Assembly (NCBI GenBank): GCA_020746875.1
Contig: JAGTJL010000021.1
Span: forward strand, 186,001-250,000
Length of the DNA stretch: 64,000 nucleotides
Direction: 5' to 3'
Source of the DNA: Rhexocercosporidium sp. MPI-PUGE-AT-0058
Lineage: Eukaryota; Ascomycota; Leotiomycetes; Helotiales
Made by a program: the position numbers and the translations under genes. Below, one piece after another: positions 23,387-34,408 of the stretch (its first letter is position 1; the number at the start of each line of letters is the position of its first letter). Below the pieces are notes generated by a model. It searched no databases and was not told where the DNA came from. It worked only from the letters and a program-made list of their open reading frames with translations.

Positions 23387-25458
23387 ATGGATCCCAAGAT
23401 TGAGGCTCCCCAACCCAGGCATCTGGCTCACAGGTTGGTTCATTACTTTGGTGTTGTGCTTGTTGTTGCGTCAGAGTGCCGAGCTAACGATGAATCGACA
23501 GCCATGCCCGTGAAGAAGACATTCCTGGAACCGTGAATTTGAATGTTGCTGGTATTTTCCATCACATCTTTAACCCACTTTGTTGATGGACACTAACTGT
23601 ACACCTAGAGGGCGATGACACAGGATATGGACAGGCACTCTTCCCAGTGCCAGCTAATGACCCCAACGATCCCCTTCAGGTATGGCAACTTCCACTGAAG
23701 TCTATCAACACATCTAAGCATAGACTAATTACTTTGATAGTGGTCTGCATACAAGAAAGGGATGATTCTAGTCATCTGTTCGCTGTACTCGTTCTTGGGA
23801 AATGCAGCGCTTGTTGGCATATCCGTCTACATTGGCATCTTCTCTGAAGAGTTCAAAGTCACTCCTGGTGTTGCGTCTGGATTGATCTCGTACCCAAATC
23901 TTGCTTTTGGATTTAGTAAGTATGCTCCATTGATTTGTGGTAGTCTCTTAATCTGACAGAAACATAGGTTCCCTCGTTCTCGTTCCAGCTTATCTCAAAT
24001 TTGGGAGAAGGCCTGTGATGCTCCTTTCCATGCTATGTGTGAGTTCTGACAATGCCTCCTCTAGATGTTATCAGCTAATCCGAGGCAATAGTTCATCGCT
24101 GGATTGATCGGTGCCTCTCAGTCTACAACATTCACAGGCTTGATGATTTGCCGAGTCTTACATGCTTTCGGGTCCGGAGTTTGCGAGGCTCTTCCTGTGC
24201 AACTTGTCAACGATATCTTCTTCTTACATGAACGTGGTAAGAAGATTGGCTATTATACTCGTGAGTCAACATCGCCGCACAGCTCTTCGGTTCAATTTCT
24301 GATGAAATGACAGTCTGTCTCTGCCTCGGAGCAACAGGGCCTCTCTACGCCGGATATATGCTTGCAGGTGGCTACTCCTGGCGACTATTCTTCTACGTCT
24401 TGACCGCATTTGCCGGCGCATTATTCGTCCTCGCATTCATCTTCGTCGAAGAAACAACATACAAGCGTGCTGAATCTACATCTATCGCCCCAAGTATCAA
24501 CGAAAGTAACGAAATTCCTTCAAAGGAAGGAAATGTCATCCATACAGAGAATTCCGAATATTATGTGCCACCGCGGAAGTCTTTCCTCGCTACGTTGAAG
24601 CCGTGGAGTGGGATTGACCATGAGGCTGAGTTCTTCATGACTATGATCAGACCATTCACGTTGTTCTTCGTACCTGCTGTGTTTTGGGTCATTACGACTT
24701 ACGGTATGTCTCTCTAGCGGAATAGATATAACGCCAGCTAATTTGATCTTGAGGCATTTACATCGGTCTCGGCGCTTTGGCATTCAATTATACATTCCCC
24801 ATCAAGATTGTTGCACCACCATACAATTGGGCTGCAGTGAGTCTTCACTCTCCACAGTCAAACAATGTATGACTCTGACATACTACTATAGACAAACTCT
24901 GGCCTGATAGCAGTCGGCAACGCAGCAGGATTCCTCCTCGCTCTCCCATTCACTTTCACATCCGACCGTCTCGCCGCTTATCTTACCCGCAAGAACGGAG
25001 GCATCCGCGAAGCCGAAATGCGTCTAGGCGTTCTCTGGCCCGCAATGGTAATCGCACCCGCTGGTCTTCTCCTCTACGGATTCACAGCGGAACGGAATTT
25101 GCACTGGATGGGCTACTTCGCAGGCGTCGCAATGGTGAATTGGAGTGCCTATTTCTACTTCTCCTTCACACTCGCCTACGCTATTGACAGCTACACGGCC
25201 AATACGAGCGAGATGCTCATCGCAATGAATCTGGGCAAGCAAGCTATTTCCTTTGGGATGGGTTTGTACTTGCTCGATTGGATTCTGGAGAGGGGATACG
25301 CTGTTGTTATTGGTGGGATCTTTGTTGCTGTGTTGTTGGTGAATAATTTGGCGTTGTTTATTTTCGTGTTTGCCGGGAAGAAGATTCGGATTGTTACTGC
25401 GAGGTCTTTTGTTGGGAGGATGCATAAGAAGACTGCTGGGACGGTCTTGACCCATTAA
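23387..25458 (+). CDS. MFS transporter, DHA1-like
   Basis: Nine exons: 23387-23433, 23502-23551, 23609-23679, 23741-23915, 23968-24038, 24092-24260, 24314-24703, 24754-24836 and 24892-25458. All splice joins keep frame and give 540 aa. The hydrophilic N terminus ends in NDPNDPLQWSAYKKG, typical of fungal DHA1 transporters of the multidrug, polyamine or organic-acid type. FGRRPVMLLSML and LMICRVLHAFGSG are the conserved loop 2-3 and helix 4 segments, and WRLFFYVLTAFAG is the end of the first half. The central loop lies around IPSKEGNVIHTENSEYYVPP. The start is the first ATG that leads in frame into exon 2. It lies tandem with the sugar porter, so the cluster has two importers, or an importer and an exporter. 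Confidence 0.88.
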
Positions 25459-25976
25459 CTATACGAAGGTGCATTTTTCAATGCGGGGGTGGAGGGTGGG
25501 GCGTATTTACACGATGGATCTGTTGGTTGAGGAAAGCGAAGAAAACTTTGTTTTGCGTGAGTGTCTTTCAGAAAGTCTATTTGCAAACCATGAAGTTATG
25601 CGTAAAGTATCTTTGAAGATCGTTTCACCCTTCTTGAATCCATGCTCGCTTACCAAAGTCAACACTCCAGCATTACTTTACAGATCCCGGTATCTAGCTA
25701 CAAGTGTCCAAAGTTTGAGTTCATAACGAACGGTCTTCAGTATGTTCGCAACTTGTAGGTCACAAACTATGGACCAAGGTTAGACAAGCTGCAAGTACTT
25801 CGAAGTGTTGAGTAAGCTAAACAACAATAATGAGTATAACTCCATGCCCTCTTCACAGCCTACGTCGCTTATGATAAAGAACCAGTATCAACCAAACAAT
25901 AAACTCTATATCAGCTTTCACAGAGTAGATTCTACGACTAGTACGTACAAACATGCCATCCCAGCCTTCTCACACC
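25459..25976. other. Intergenic between convergent genes
   Basis: 518 bases between the MFS stop and the FAD monooxygenase stop. Presumed 3' flanking sequence; nothing else seen. Confidence 0.5.
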
Positions 25977-27590
25977 TCACAGCCTCGCCTCCTCCAGCCC
26001 ATCCACGGCCCCGCCCTGTTTCCAATACTGCCTAAAATCATGACAAATAGCATAAACACCCTCATCGAAAACCTTCCTTTTCTCATCATCCTTACCCGCC
26101 TCCTCAACCATCATCAAAAACGGATCATCGGTCAACGCCTTATCCGGATCCGTCGCACTGACCCTGAGGAAGTTGTCGCTACTGACAGGATTAATAACAG
26201 TTGCCCACATATCCCTCCTCACACTATCATACAGATCGAGGATCTCGCTTCCAGCGACCTTTCGAGCTATACCTTCGAGACACTGCGCCAGGCCTCCTAC
26301 GTCGACGAGACCACCCGTGAGACCGAGCCCGCCGAACGGGTTGCAGAGATGGGCGGCGTCGGCGGCGAGGAGGATGCGGCCAACGCGGAAGGAGGGTGCG
26401 CAGCGTTGATGGATGCGGTAGGGACCGACGTTGAGGAGGGTGTAGGCGTCTGGTTTGGGGTGCCCGGGGAGCATACGTTCGTATTTGGCGGGTTGGTGGG
26501 CGATTACTTGTTCGGGAGTGAGGGAGGTGTCTTCGCCGTAGGAGACACGCCAGAGGCCATCGGTGGTGATTTTGGCGGCCCTGTGAGGAGAGGGGAAGTC
26601 AGTTCTGATTTTGCAGGCTGGAAAACTGATCTTTATAGGTGGTTGACTTACATGTAGTAATCAACGGGGTCGATTATGAAATTGACATCGTCGTAGCCGA
26701 ATTTCTCAAAGGGGTAATAGACCTTCAAATCATCAGTTCCTTCTCACAACAAACACCTAGCCGAGGGATGGAAACGAGGATAGTAAATCTTACATTCGTA
26801 GCCACAATCTGCGCATCCCATGTCTTGCCAGGAAAGTTACTCCCAAACAACGACCTCCTAACCTGACTATTCGCTCCATCACAACCCACAAGATAGTCGC
26901 CCTCGACCTTCTCCTCCTTTCCATCCTTCCCTTTCACAACAGCCCAAGCTTTCCCCTCGCCATTCACAGCATCCACAACATTCGCATCCCATCGAACCTC
27001 GATATTGCTATGTCTTGCTACGTGTTCGAGTAGGAGTGCACCGAGCAGGCCTAGGGGGAGGACGGTAAGTGCTTCGGGATTATGGGGGTGTTGAGAGACG
27101 TTCTTGATGCTGGTTATGGCTTCGCCCCGTATGTTGCGCCATGTCATATTGTCTGGTATGAGGCCTCTGGTTCGGATATCTGGGAGGACGCCAGCGGAGG
27201 CGAGGACGCGGATTGCGGAGGGGGCATAACTAGAGGGCAGATCCGATCAGCGTTTGCATTTGACTTGTGTAGACTTTTGAGGGCCCCATTGCTTCATGTG
27301 CTTTCTGATCTTTATAGGAATTTGGGGGAATTGAACTTACTGGGCAGCTCTGGGTCGATCATCGACTTTTGATGCTGAATCGAGGAGTGTGACTGTGATA
27401 CCGGGGACTTTTGCAAGGAGCAAGGAGAGAACGAGGCCTGAAGGACCAGCGCCTACAATCACGACCTGTGTTTTGTGTAAGCGTCAACCTTGGTCATAGA
27501 TTCCTCTGTACTCCTCTGAAATACAAGGGCAATTGGCGCGGCATGGAAAGGGTTGATTGTAGTAATAATAAAGGTAGGACGTACATGCAT
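25977..27590 (-). CDS. FAD-dependent aromatic-ring monooxygenase
   Basis: Exons 27590-27585 (only ATGCAT), 27465-27341, 27229-26794, 26722-26652 and 26580-25977 give 413 aa. VVIVGAGPSGLVLSLLLA is the dinucleotide-binding GxGxxG fold directly after the tiny first exon. Mid-protein YLVGCDGANSQVRRSLFG is the DG motif, and LLAADAAHLCNPFGGLGLTG is the second FAD/ribityl motif. These define the PheA/TfdB-like FAD_binding_3 family (salicylate, phenol and hydroxybenzoate hydroxylases). The usual reaction is NAD(P)H- and O2-dependent ring hydroxylation, often decarboxylating. It shares an upstream region with the SDR gene. It probably supplies the hydroxylated ring for the dioxygenase encoded at 38717-41028; the substrate is inferred, not shown. 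Confidence 0.88.
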
Positions 27591-28541
27591 AGCTTCGCCT
27601 TACTGCTTCTCAAGCTTCTTCCGAGCTCAATTGACAAACAAGAAGTGTAAAAATGGACGATTTGCAGTAACTCTTAGTAGATAACACACGATCTCAAAGC
27701 CAACAATCACAGCTATCCCAAGATTCCAAGCTCCAAGAAGTAAACAGTGCCCCGATCTTTTAGCTGCAGTCAAGATGACTAGCTCTCGATCATCATCATC
27801 ATCATCTAGATCGAGTATAGAAACCTCCATGCAACCCAGAAAAGCATGTGGGGTCCTCCCCGATCTCCCGTCCACATCTTCCTCCCCTCACCGACAAGCT
27901 CGACCCCACATCCAATATTTGGTACACCCGCCTTCTCGCCTCATCTCTTCCGCCTCCCCCGCTCTTGCTCTGCCGAGTCCCGTTTTCACATAATACACCG
28001 TACAGCGTCCTGGGTGGTCCAGCGAGCCGGTCTGGCCGGTGTCGCTGCAGCAAGGGGGGAAAACCTACACATTATGCTAAATATCGGGAATCCTCCCACT
28101 TGGCGTCCCCTCGCTAATAGTGGACAGAAAGTCATGGGACGAGCAGCGGGATTTTGGAGAAAAATCAATCTCAGGGTGGAGTCTTGTGGAGTGTGATTGC
28201 GGAATGGCATTCTGTCGATTCCTTAAAGTGGGATGTGGATTTCAAAAATCTTGCATACTTGGACTGGACTTGACCGTTTTTACGGAGGGCAGCTAATCGA
28301 AGATTCTGCGTTGTTTTGTTTCGTTGTTTCGGGATCTAAGTATGTTTTCGGATGAGCTGAGTTGAATTGAATTAGGATGAGCTGACACTAAAGGAAAGGA
28401 GGCGTCATAGGAAGTTGTTGTCACTGTGCGTAAGCAGGAACGCCTTGCTGATCGTCACAAACGAACCAATATTAACTCCCAGATTGCCGAAGCCCAGTAG
28501 CGAGCAAAGTCAACAAACATCAGACCATAAAGCAGCAAAAG
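27591..28541. promoter_or_regulatory. Divergent promoter, FAD monooxygenase / SDR
   Basis: 951 bases with GTGGGG at 27848-27853 and CCCCAC at 27904-27909 (inverted pair, 50 bases apart). No protein-like ORF is preferred here. Confidence 0.4.
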
Positions 28542-30377
28542 ATGGCACATATCCAGATCAACGAAGCGCACTTCGCTACGCTGAAAGATAAAGTTGTTGT
28601 CTTGACGGGAGGAGCGAACGGGATTGGACGGGCTGCCGTGAGGCTTTTCCATCGTACGTTCTTCTCTAGTTTGCTGTTGCAATTCAAGTCTGCTGATGGA
28701 TTTGAAATTGTCTACATGCTCCACTTGTTTTCCCATCTATCGTTTGCTTGACCATTTGAGGCCTAAGGACTTGAATTTATAGATATATTCAGCGCTCCTG
28801 TTTCTGACACTGTTCATACTTGCTTACCGCGTTGTTATCTGAGTTAGCATCGAGCCTCGTTGCTTCCATGCATGTAGGATGGATACGGGTGTTTAAAGAT
28901 TCATTTCATATCATTTCATATCATGTCATCATCTCATTTCAATCCAATTGATTTCATCTCGAATGAGGAGGAACAGAAAATCATCACCCCCTCTGTATTT
29001 TCTTCTCCTTAGGCATTCCACCCTACAGTTCAAAGAACACCCCCTCACAATCACAACTATTCCCAAGAAAGAATCCTATCTAACAAACCCACCCCCTAAC
29101 AGAACACGGCGCCAAAATCCTCTTCGGCGACATAAACACCACCCTCGGCCTAGCCCTCGAATCCGAACTCTCCTCCACATCCGCAAAATTCATCTCCACC
29201 GACGTAACATCCTACACATCTCAACTCCACCTCTTCAAGACAGCCATCTCCTTGTACGGGAAGATCGATGTCGTGGTCGCTAATGCGGGGGTGTCTATCC
29301 CGAAGGATCCGTTTGAATTCGATGATGTGGATGGGGACGGGGAAGAGGAGATAGAGAGGGAGTTCCCCACCACGGAGATTGATGTTAATCTGAAGGGGTG
29401 TTTGTATACTACTCGGATTGGGATGTTTTACCTGCGCAGAAACAGGAACAAATCCCTCTCCTGCCATAACCAGAACCACAACCAAAATGGAGTATCAGTA
29501 GGAGAAGTAGTGGGAGAAGGGGAAGAGGGAGATCTCATCCTAGTCAGCAGCATTGCGGGGTTTAAAGAGAGTACAGGGTTAGCGGTGTATACAGCCAGTA
29601 AACACGGTGTGCTGGGGCTATTGAGGGGTGTGAGGGTTCAGGCTTCACGGGAAGGTGTGAGAGTTAATGCTGTTTGTCCTTGGATGACTAGTGAGTTTTT
29701 CTCTCTCGTCACTTTTTGATGTTACTTGTGCTGTAGGAAAGGGATGGAGGATGAGAGAATGAGAGTGGAGAGTGAGATTTGCTGATGTAAGAGGAGTAGA
29801 AACGGCTATGGTAGCAGGCATCGAAACAGGCTGGAGAGAACTTTCCCTCCCTGAGAACGAGCCCGAAGACGTCGCGGAATCGATCCTCATCTGCGCGACT
29901 GCGAACCGCCGTCTGCCAAACACCATCTTATCCGCCTCCAGTACCATTCCCAGAAATATACTCGGAAACGGCAAGGTTGAAGTTAATGGGAAGAATTCGA
30001 CCTCGGCTTCGAGCACGGATGAGGCTGAGATTGAGGAGGAGGGGGAGGGGAAGGTCCCGACGACGCATCCAGGTGCAGTCCTCCCGTTTGCAGGGAAGGT
30101 TGTGTTCGTGGCTGGGGGTGAGAGTTATGAGATTGAGGATGGGATTAATGAGCTGGAGCCGAGGTGGTTAGGGAGGGGAATAGTGAGGCTTTGGAGAGGG
30201 GCAGGAGTTCTTGATGAGGGAGGGGACGAGTTGGGATACGCAGAAGGGGAAGGGGAGGTGAGGTGTGTTATGATTTTGGGGGGTGAGAGGGAGGTTGAGT
30301 GTTGGCTTCTTTGGGTCGAGGGAGGGATGGAGTGGCTTATGAAAATGGCTAGAGAGTGTTTGGGACTTGGTAGATAG
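28542..30377 (+). CDS. Short-chain dehydrogenase/reductase with C-terminal extension
   Basis: Probable exons are 28542-28653, 29103-29690 and 29800-30377 (425 aa). VVVLTGGANGIGR is the nucleotide-binding TGxxxGIG motif. The first splice rebuilds FHQHGAKILFGDI. DVVVANAGVSIP is the NAG motif, and LVSSIAG followed by YTASKHG gives the catalytic Ser, Tyr and Lys. The second splice restores CPWMTKTAMVAGIETGW; three other AG sites within 20 bases also keep frame, so that junction is uncertain by a few residues. An Asn/His-rich insert precedes the Ser strand, and about 120 residues follow the usual end of the fold, acidic and glycine-rich. The first intron (449 nt) is unusually long. It converges with the acyl-CoA synthetase gene, 111 bases apart. 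It likely oxidises or reduces a cluster intermediate. Confidence 0.82.
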
Positions 30378-30488
30378 AAGTTAGACCGGTATAGATAACG
30401 TATCTGCAATACATGAAATTTGAGTTGTGGTTGTTTGAGATTCCGCTTTCTGCAGCAGAAGTTGGAGGCGTGTGACGTCAATTCTCAT

Positions 30489-32692
30489 TCACAGCTTTGC
30501 TTTCGCAGACGAGATTCTAGCCCATGCAACGCCGTCGAGGGGTTTGTACACCCCTCCATCTAGCCAATACAACCTGTCTCTATCTTTCTCCCCATCCCCG
30601 CTAGACCAAGGTCGAGTTTTCAACTCCTCCTTCGCGTATTTGAACGTAGCGCCTGTATCGATCCTGTTTGTGGAGGTTAGCCGAAATCCCCTCTGAAAAA
30701 GAGTGGGGAAGAAGTGATAGGAGGGAGGGAGGGAATAGGGAGGAATAGGAAAGGGGATTACTTCTCGGTAAAGCGGATCAAGCGAGGGATTGCGTAATCA
30801 GGTAGACCGCGTGCTTTGAGGTGGGGGATGAGGGAGGTAAGGAATGTGGATTCGGCTGCGGCGTTTGAGGAGGGTGAGTCGAGTGTTATTGCTGCTGTTC
30901 CAACCTGACCATCATATCTGCCATACCTCCGTCAATGTAGTCCCAATTACGGTGCTTTCGTTTCCAATCACATGATGACTAGAAAGGGATGCTAATTAGT
31001 GAAAGAACTCACCCCTCAATCTTACTCCCGTACACAACAATGTCCCTCACCCCCTCCAACTCAGACATATAACCCTTCACCTCCCCCGCACTGACATTCT
31101 CGCCTTTCCACCTAAATGTCTCCCCTAACCTCTCATGGAACCTCACCCAGCCATCTTGATCCCTAACAAGGACATCCCCACTCCTCTGAAAAAGATCCCC
31201 CTTCTTGAAAACATCCCGCACAAACCTCTCATTAGTTGCCTCTTTGTCCCCATAATACTCAGAGTAGAAATCGAGGAACTGGACGCGTCCGATCGCTTCA
31301 CCTGGCTCGCCTGGTTTGCAGGGAATACAGAAACCAGTTTTGGGATCGCGGATCAAAGAGCCTGTGGAAGGGGAGTAGCGCACTAGGAAAGTGTTGCTCT
31401 CGAGATACCTGCCTAGGGCGCCCGAGAAGCCTACTTTCCCAGCAGCTGCCGCACCACCGTAGAAGTTGTTGAACTGGGCTAAGCCTTCCGTGGCGCGGTA
31501 CAGTTCGCGGACCTCGGGGATGTTGAAGCGAGTTTTGAATTTCTCCCATATGTCGAGCTGGAGGCCGTTGCCTAGGGCGAGTCTGCAGCTGTGGGATTTG
31601 TCGTAGGGGGACGGAGGAGCGGCGAGGAGGTACCGACAGAGTTCGCCGACGTAGACCATGCGTGTTGCGTGTGAGGCGTGGAGGTCTTGGGAAAATCGCG
31701 AGGCAGAGAATTTGCGGACAGGGATTAGGGTTGACGAAGTGCCGCAGGCGTAGAGGAGGCCTAGGAGGGCGGTGGCGTGGAATAGGGGAAGGCAGCAGTA
31801 GACTCTGTGGTGATGGGAGGAGGAGTCAAGGGGTGAGGGGGTAGAGACGGCGATGGGAATGAAATTTTTGATGGAGACGGCTTTGGGGTGGCCGGTTGTG
31901 CCAGAGGTGTATATTAGGAGGGAGGGGGATGAGATACTGCGTTTTGAGTAGGTGGTTATGATGGGTGGTGGAAGGCTAGTGAGTAGAGAGGGGTGATTGA
32001 TGTTGTTGTCGAAGCGAGAGGTTGTGCTTCTGAGAGGGGTGAGATGTAGCCAAGGTTGAGAGAGAATATCTTGATCGGTTTGGACCCGATGGTTGATGGG
32101 ATGCTGGACACGAGATCTGAAGTTGCTTTAATGATGCCTGTTTTTGCAATATTGATGCAATGAGATAATGAATCGCCTATTCTTGCTTAGAAAGTTTCTT
32201 TGATAGTAGGGAGGCACGTACTCTTCAGAGCTGTGTTGAGAAGAGCCGAAACTGCCCCTATTTTGGCGATAGCAAAGATGGCGATGACCATTTCAGGCGA
32301 ATTGGTAGCATACAGTCCAACTGAAGCACCGACTTCAACATTTTGTTGCGCTAGGTATTGAGCAAGTAAATCAACATCTGAGGCTCCATTAGTTTCATTC
32401 TCAGTATTTCCATGGATGCGGCACACCTACGCGTCTTCACATCACCCCAAGTCAAAGTCCTCCCCTCGAACCACAAAGCCTCGGCATCCCGATGGGCCTT
32501 CTCCAACATCCGATAGAGGGAAGCATCATCGCCAAACTCCTGAATGCGTGCCAGCAAGGTCTTCCCGAACTGGATTTTATGCTTCAATTCCCTTATATCG
32601 TATCCGATGCCGAGTTTTGCGTTGAGATATCCTGCGCCGAGGATGGATGCTGCAGCGCCCAGGGTTGTGGCTGCGGAGGGGAGAAAAGCCAT
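30489..32692 (-). CDS. FATP-type (very-long-chain) acyl-CoA synthetase, apparent frameshift
   Basis: Exons 32692-32431, 32377-32222, 32176-31013, 30917-30762 and 30663-30489. The N terminus has a hydrophobic segment and WFEGRTLTWGDVKT; exon 2 has GLYATNSPEMVIAIFAIAKIG. Exon 3 holds the AMP-binding loop LLIYTSGTTGHPKAVS, LPLFHATALLG, YRATEG and the FATP signature FRWKGENVSAGEV. The last exons give YDGQVGTAAI and DTGATFKYAKEEL. Within exon 3 the start frame (SHCINIAKTG, IKIFSLNLGY) stops near 31975, while the AMP-binding loop is in another frame, so one base is gained or lost near 31980-32010. A 56-nt intron with a poor GTCCAA donor could also restore frame but would delete a conserved piece. 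FATP enzymes activate very-long-chain or other acids to CoA esters with ATP, usually at the ER or peroxisome. It may be inactive or contain a sequence error. Confidence 0.75.
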
Positions 32693-34408
32693 GAGGCACA
32701 GCAGCCAGCAGCCAGCCAGTGAGTGCAGCCAATTCAGCCAGGACAGAGCAAATCAGGATGATACCGGTTGAACCGAGGGGAGCTTTCTTTGCTTGGGATA
32801 AGAATGGGGTGGGATTTGATGTTTACCCATCCGGCAGATGTCGGAAGGAAACAGGATTCCAAAAGATCAAGAAACTTTGGATTAGAGATGTTGAAACGTG
32901 GTTAGACGTCTCATCCCGTCATACGTAAACTTTAATACCTAGAAACGGGACGCAGGCGTCTCCTTCCAATCCTGGAAACTTTTGCTGTGGTATTTGTCTC
33001 GGACTCGGGCTGACTTTTTGTTTTGTGGCGCGGTCAGTTGAACTTGAGTGAGACCGGTAAAGTACCCTTTCGGAGGTGGGTGAGATCTGCGCTGCCATTC
33101 TGAGCTTTGTCCATTTGATATCCCGGCTAGGAGGGGTAGTTTGACTGGTGCAGCCGAGAAAGAAGTCACTGGCTGAGTCAGTCAAGTAATTCGGGCTGTC
33201 AGCCGATAAGTATTGTATCTTACAGTACCATGCTTGAATCTCAGGTAGGTAGGTACAGTACTGTATGCATCACGTCAAATATCATCGCCATCATTTTCGG
33301 GTTTATGATGATGGCGTTGTTAATACCAGCATTTATATTGTTTTAGCCGTGCTGGGCAGGGCAGGACAGGGTAGGGAAGGCACGTCACTCCTCCATGGTG
33401 TGTGTGTTTGGACTTTGTTCGCACCGACGGCTACCTGTACCTACTTTGCGAGCACTTTAACTCTGTCTGTCAGTCTTGTCTGTCTGGAACATTATTAAAG
33501 AAAAGTAAGGCCCCGCTATGCCATCGGTCCAACCTCCTGGCATGAAGGATGTAGAAGTAGAAGTGATTAGCAGCATTCCATTGCCTGGGTGTAATTGGCC
33601 CAATGCCCATTATCCTTCTCCACCGTATATACTCAGGCGCATGGCATACTTCTATGTATTGCATGTTACCCCTCCCCTCCCTCCCCTTCCAGCCTTCTCC
33701 AGCCTTCCTTCATCTGCAAGTAAATGTCTTCCTTCACACCCAGACAGACACCTTCCCTACGCCCACGTCTTCAACCAACCTTCTATTGACCCTGTCCTAT
33801 CCCGCCCTCCCTCGTTCCCGGTGACCCTCTCGCCCTCTGCCCTGTCCCTTACCCTGTTACTTTCCCCTCCTTTCGCTATTCCGCTTCGGGGGTAGTGGAT
33901 GTGATCTCTTCCTTCCCTTCCCTACTTACAGTACTGACTTACTGTCCAAAGCCAGCACCCCAGCACCCCAGCATCCCAGCATCCCAGCCAGCACCCAGCC
34001 AGGGCCCCTTGGACAGGACGGGATCCAGGACACTCGGGACCTCTGACCTTCTTTCTGACTTTCGACTACCGTCCTCCTATTACTACTACTGCACTACTAC
34101 TTACCACTTCCACTACACTTACTTCCTGCATCGGCATCTAACTTGGCCCTTCAACCTCCCAACGACTGCCCGACTACATTCCCTCAGTACTCTTCTCTTC
34201 TCTTCTCTTCCTCTACCTAGCTATCCATCTTACCAGTTTGTCGCATTGCTCCTCCCTGCGTATGAAGAAGTTCTTGCCATGGGCCCGGGCCAATCCTAGA
34301 AGTGTGCCATTCATTGCTTTTGTTTGACTGCACTGCGCTGGCCTGCGACGTCCTGTTCGAGCTGGACATCCGGGCTGGGAGTGAAGGAAGCCCCACACGA
34401 CACAGGCT
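32693..34408. other. Intergenic, 5' flank of the C2H2 regulator
   Basis: 1.7 kb between divergent genes. The right half is strongly pyrimidine-rich (about 33668-33860) and includes a CCAGCA minisatellite and a TCTTC run near 34193-34211, probably 5' UTR or core promoter of the regulator. Confidence 0.5.
33952..34002 (+). repeat. CCAGCA/CCCAGC minisatellite
   Basis: About seven imperfect tandem copies of CCAGCACCC or CCAGCATCC, lying about 410-460 bases before the regulator ATG. Confidence 0.7.

Noticed and set aside
25953..26657. 234-codon plus ORF
   Set aside because: Antisense shadow of the last exon of the FAD monooxygenase.
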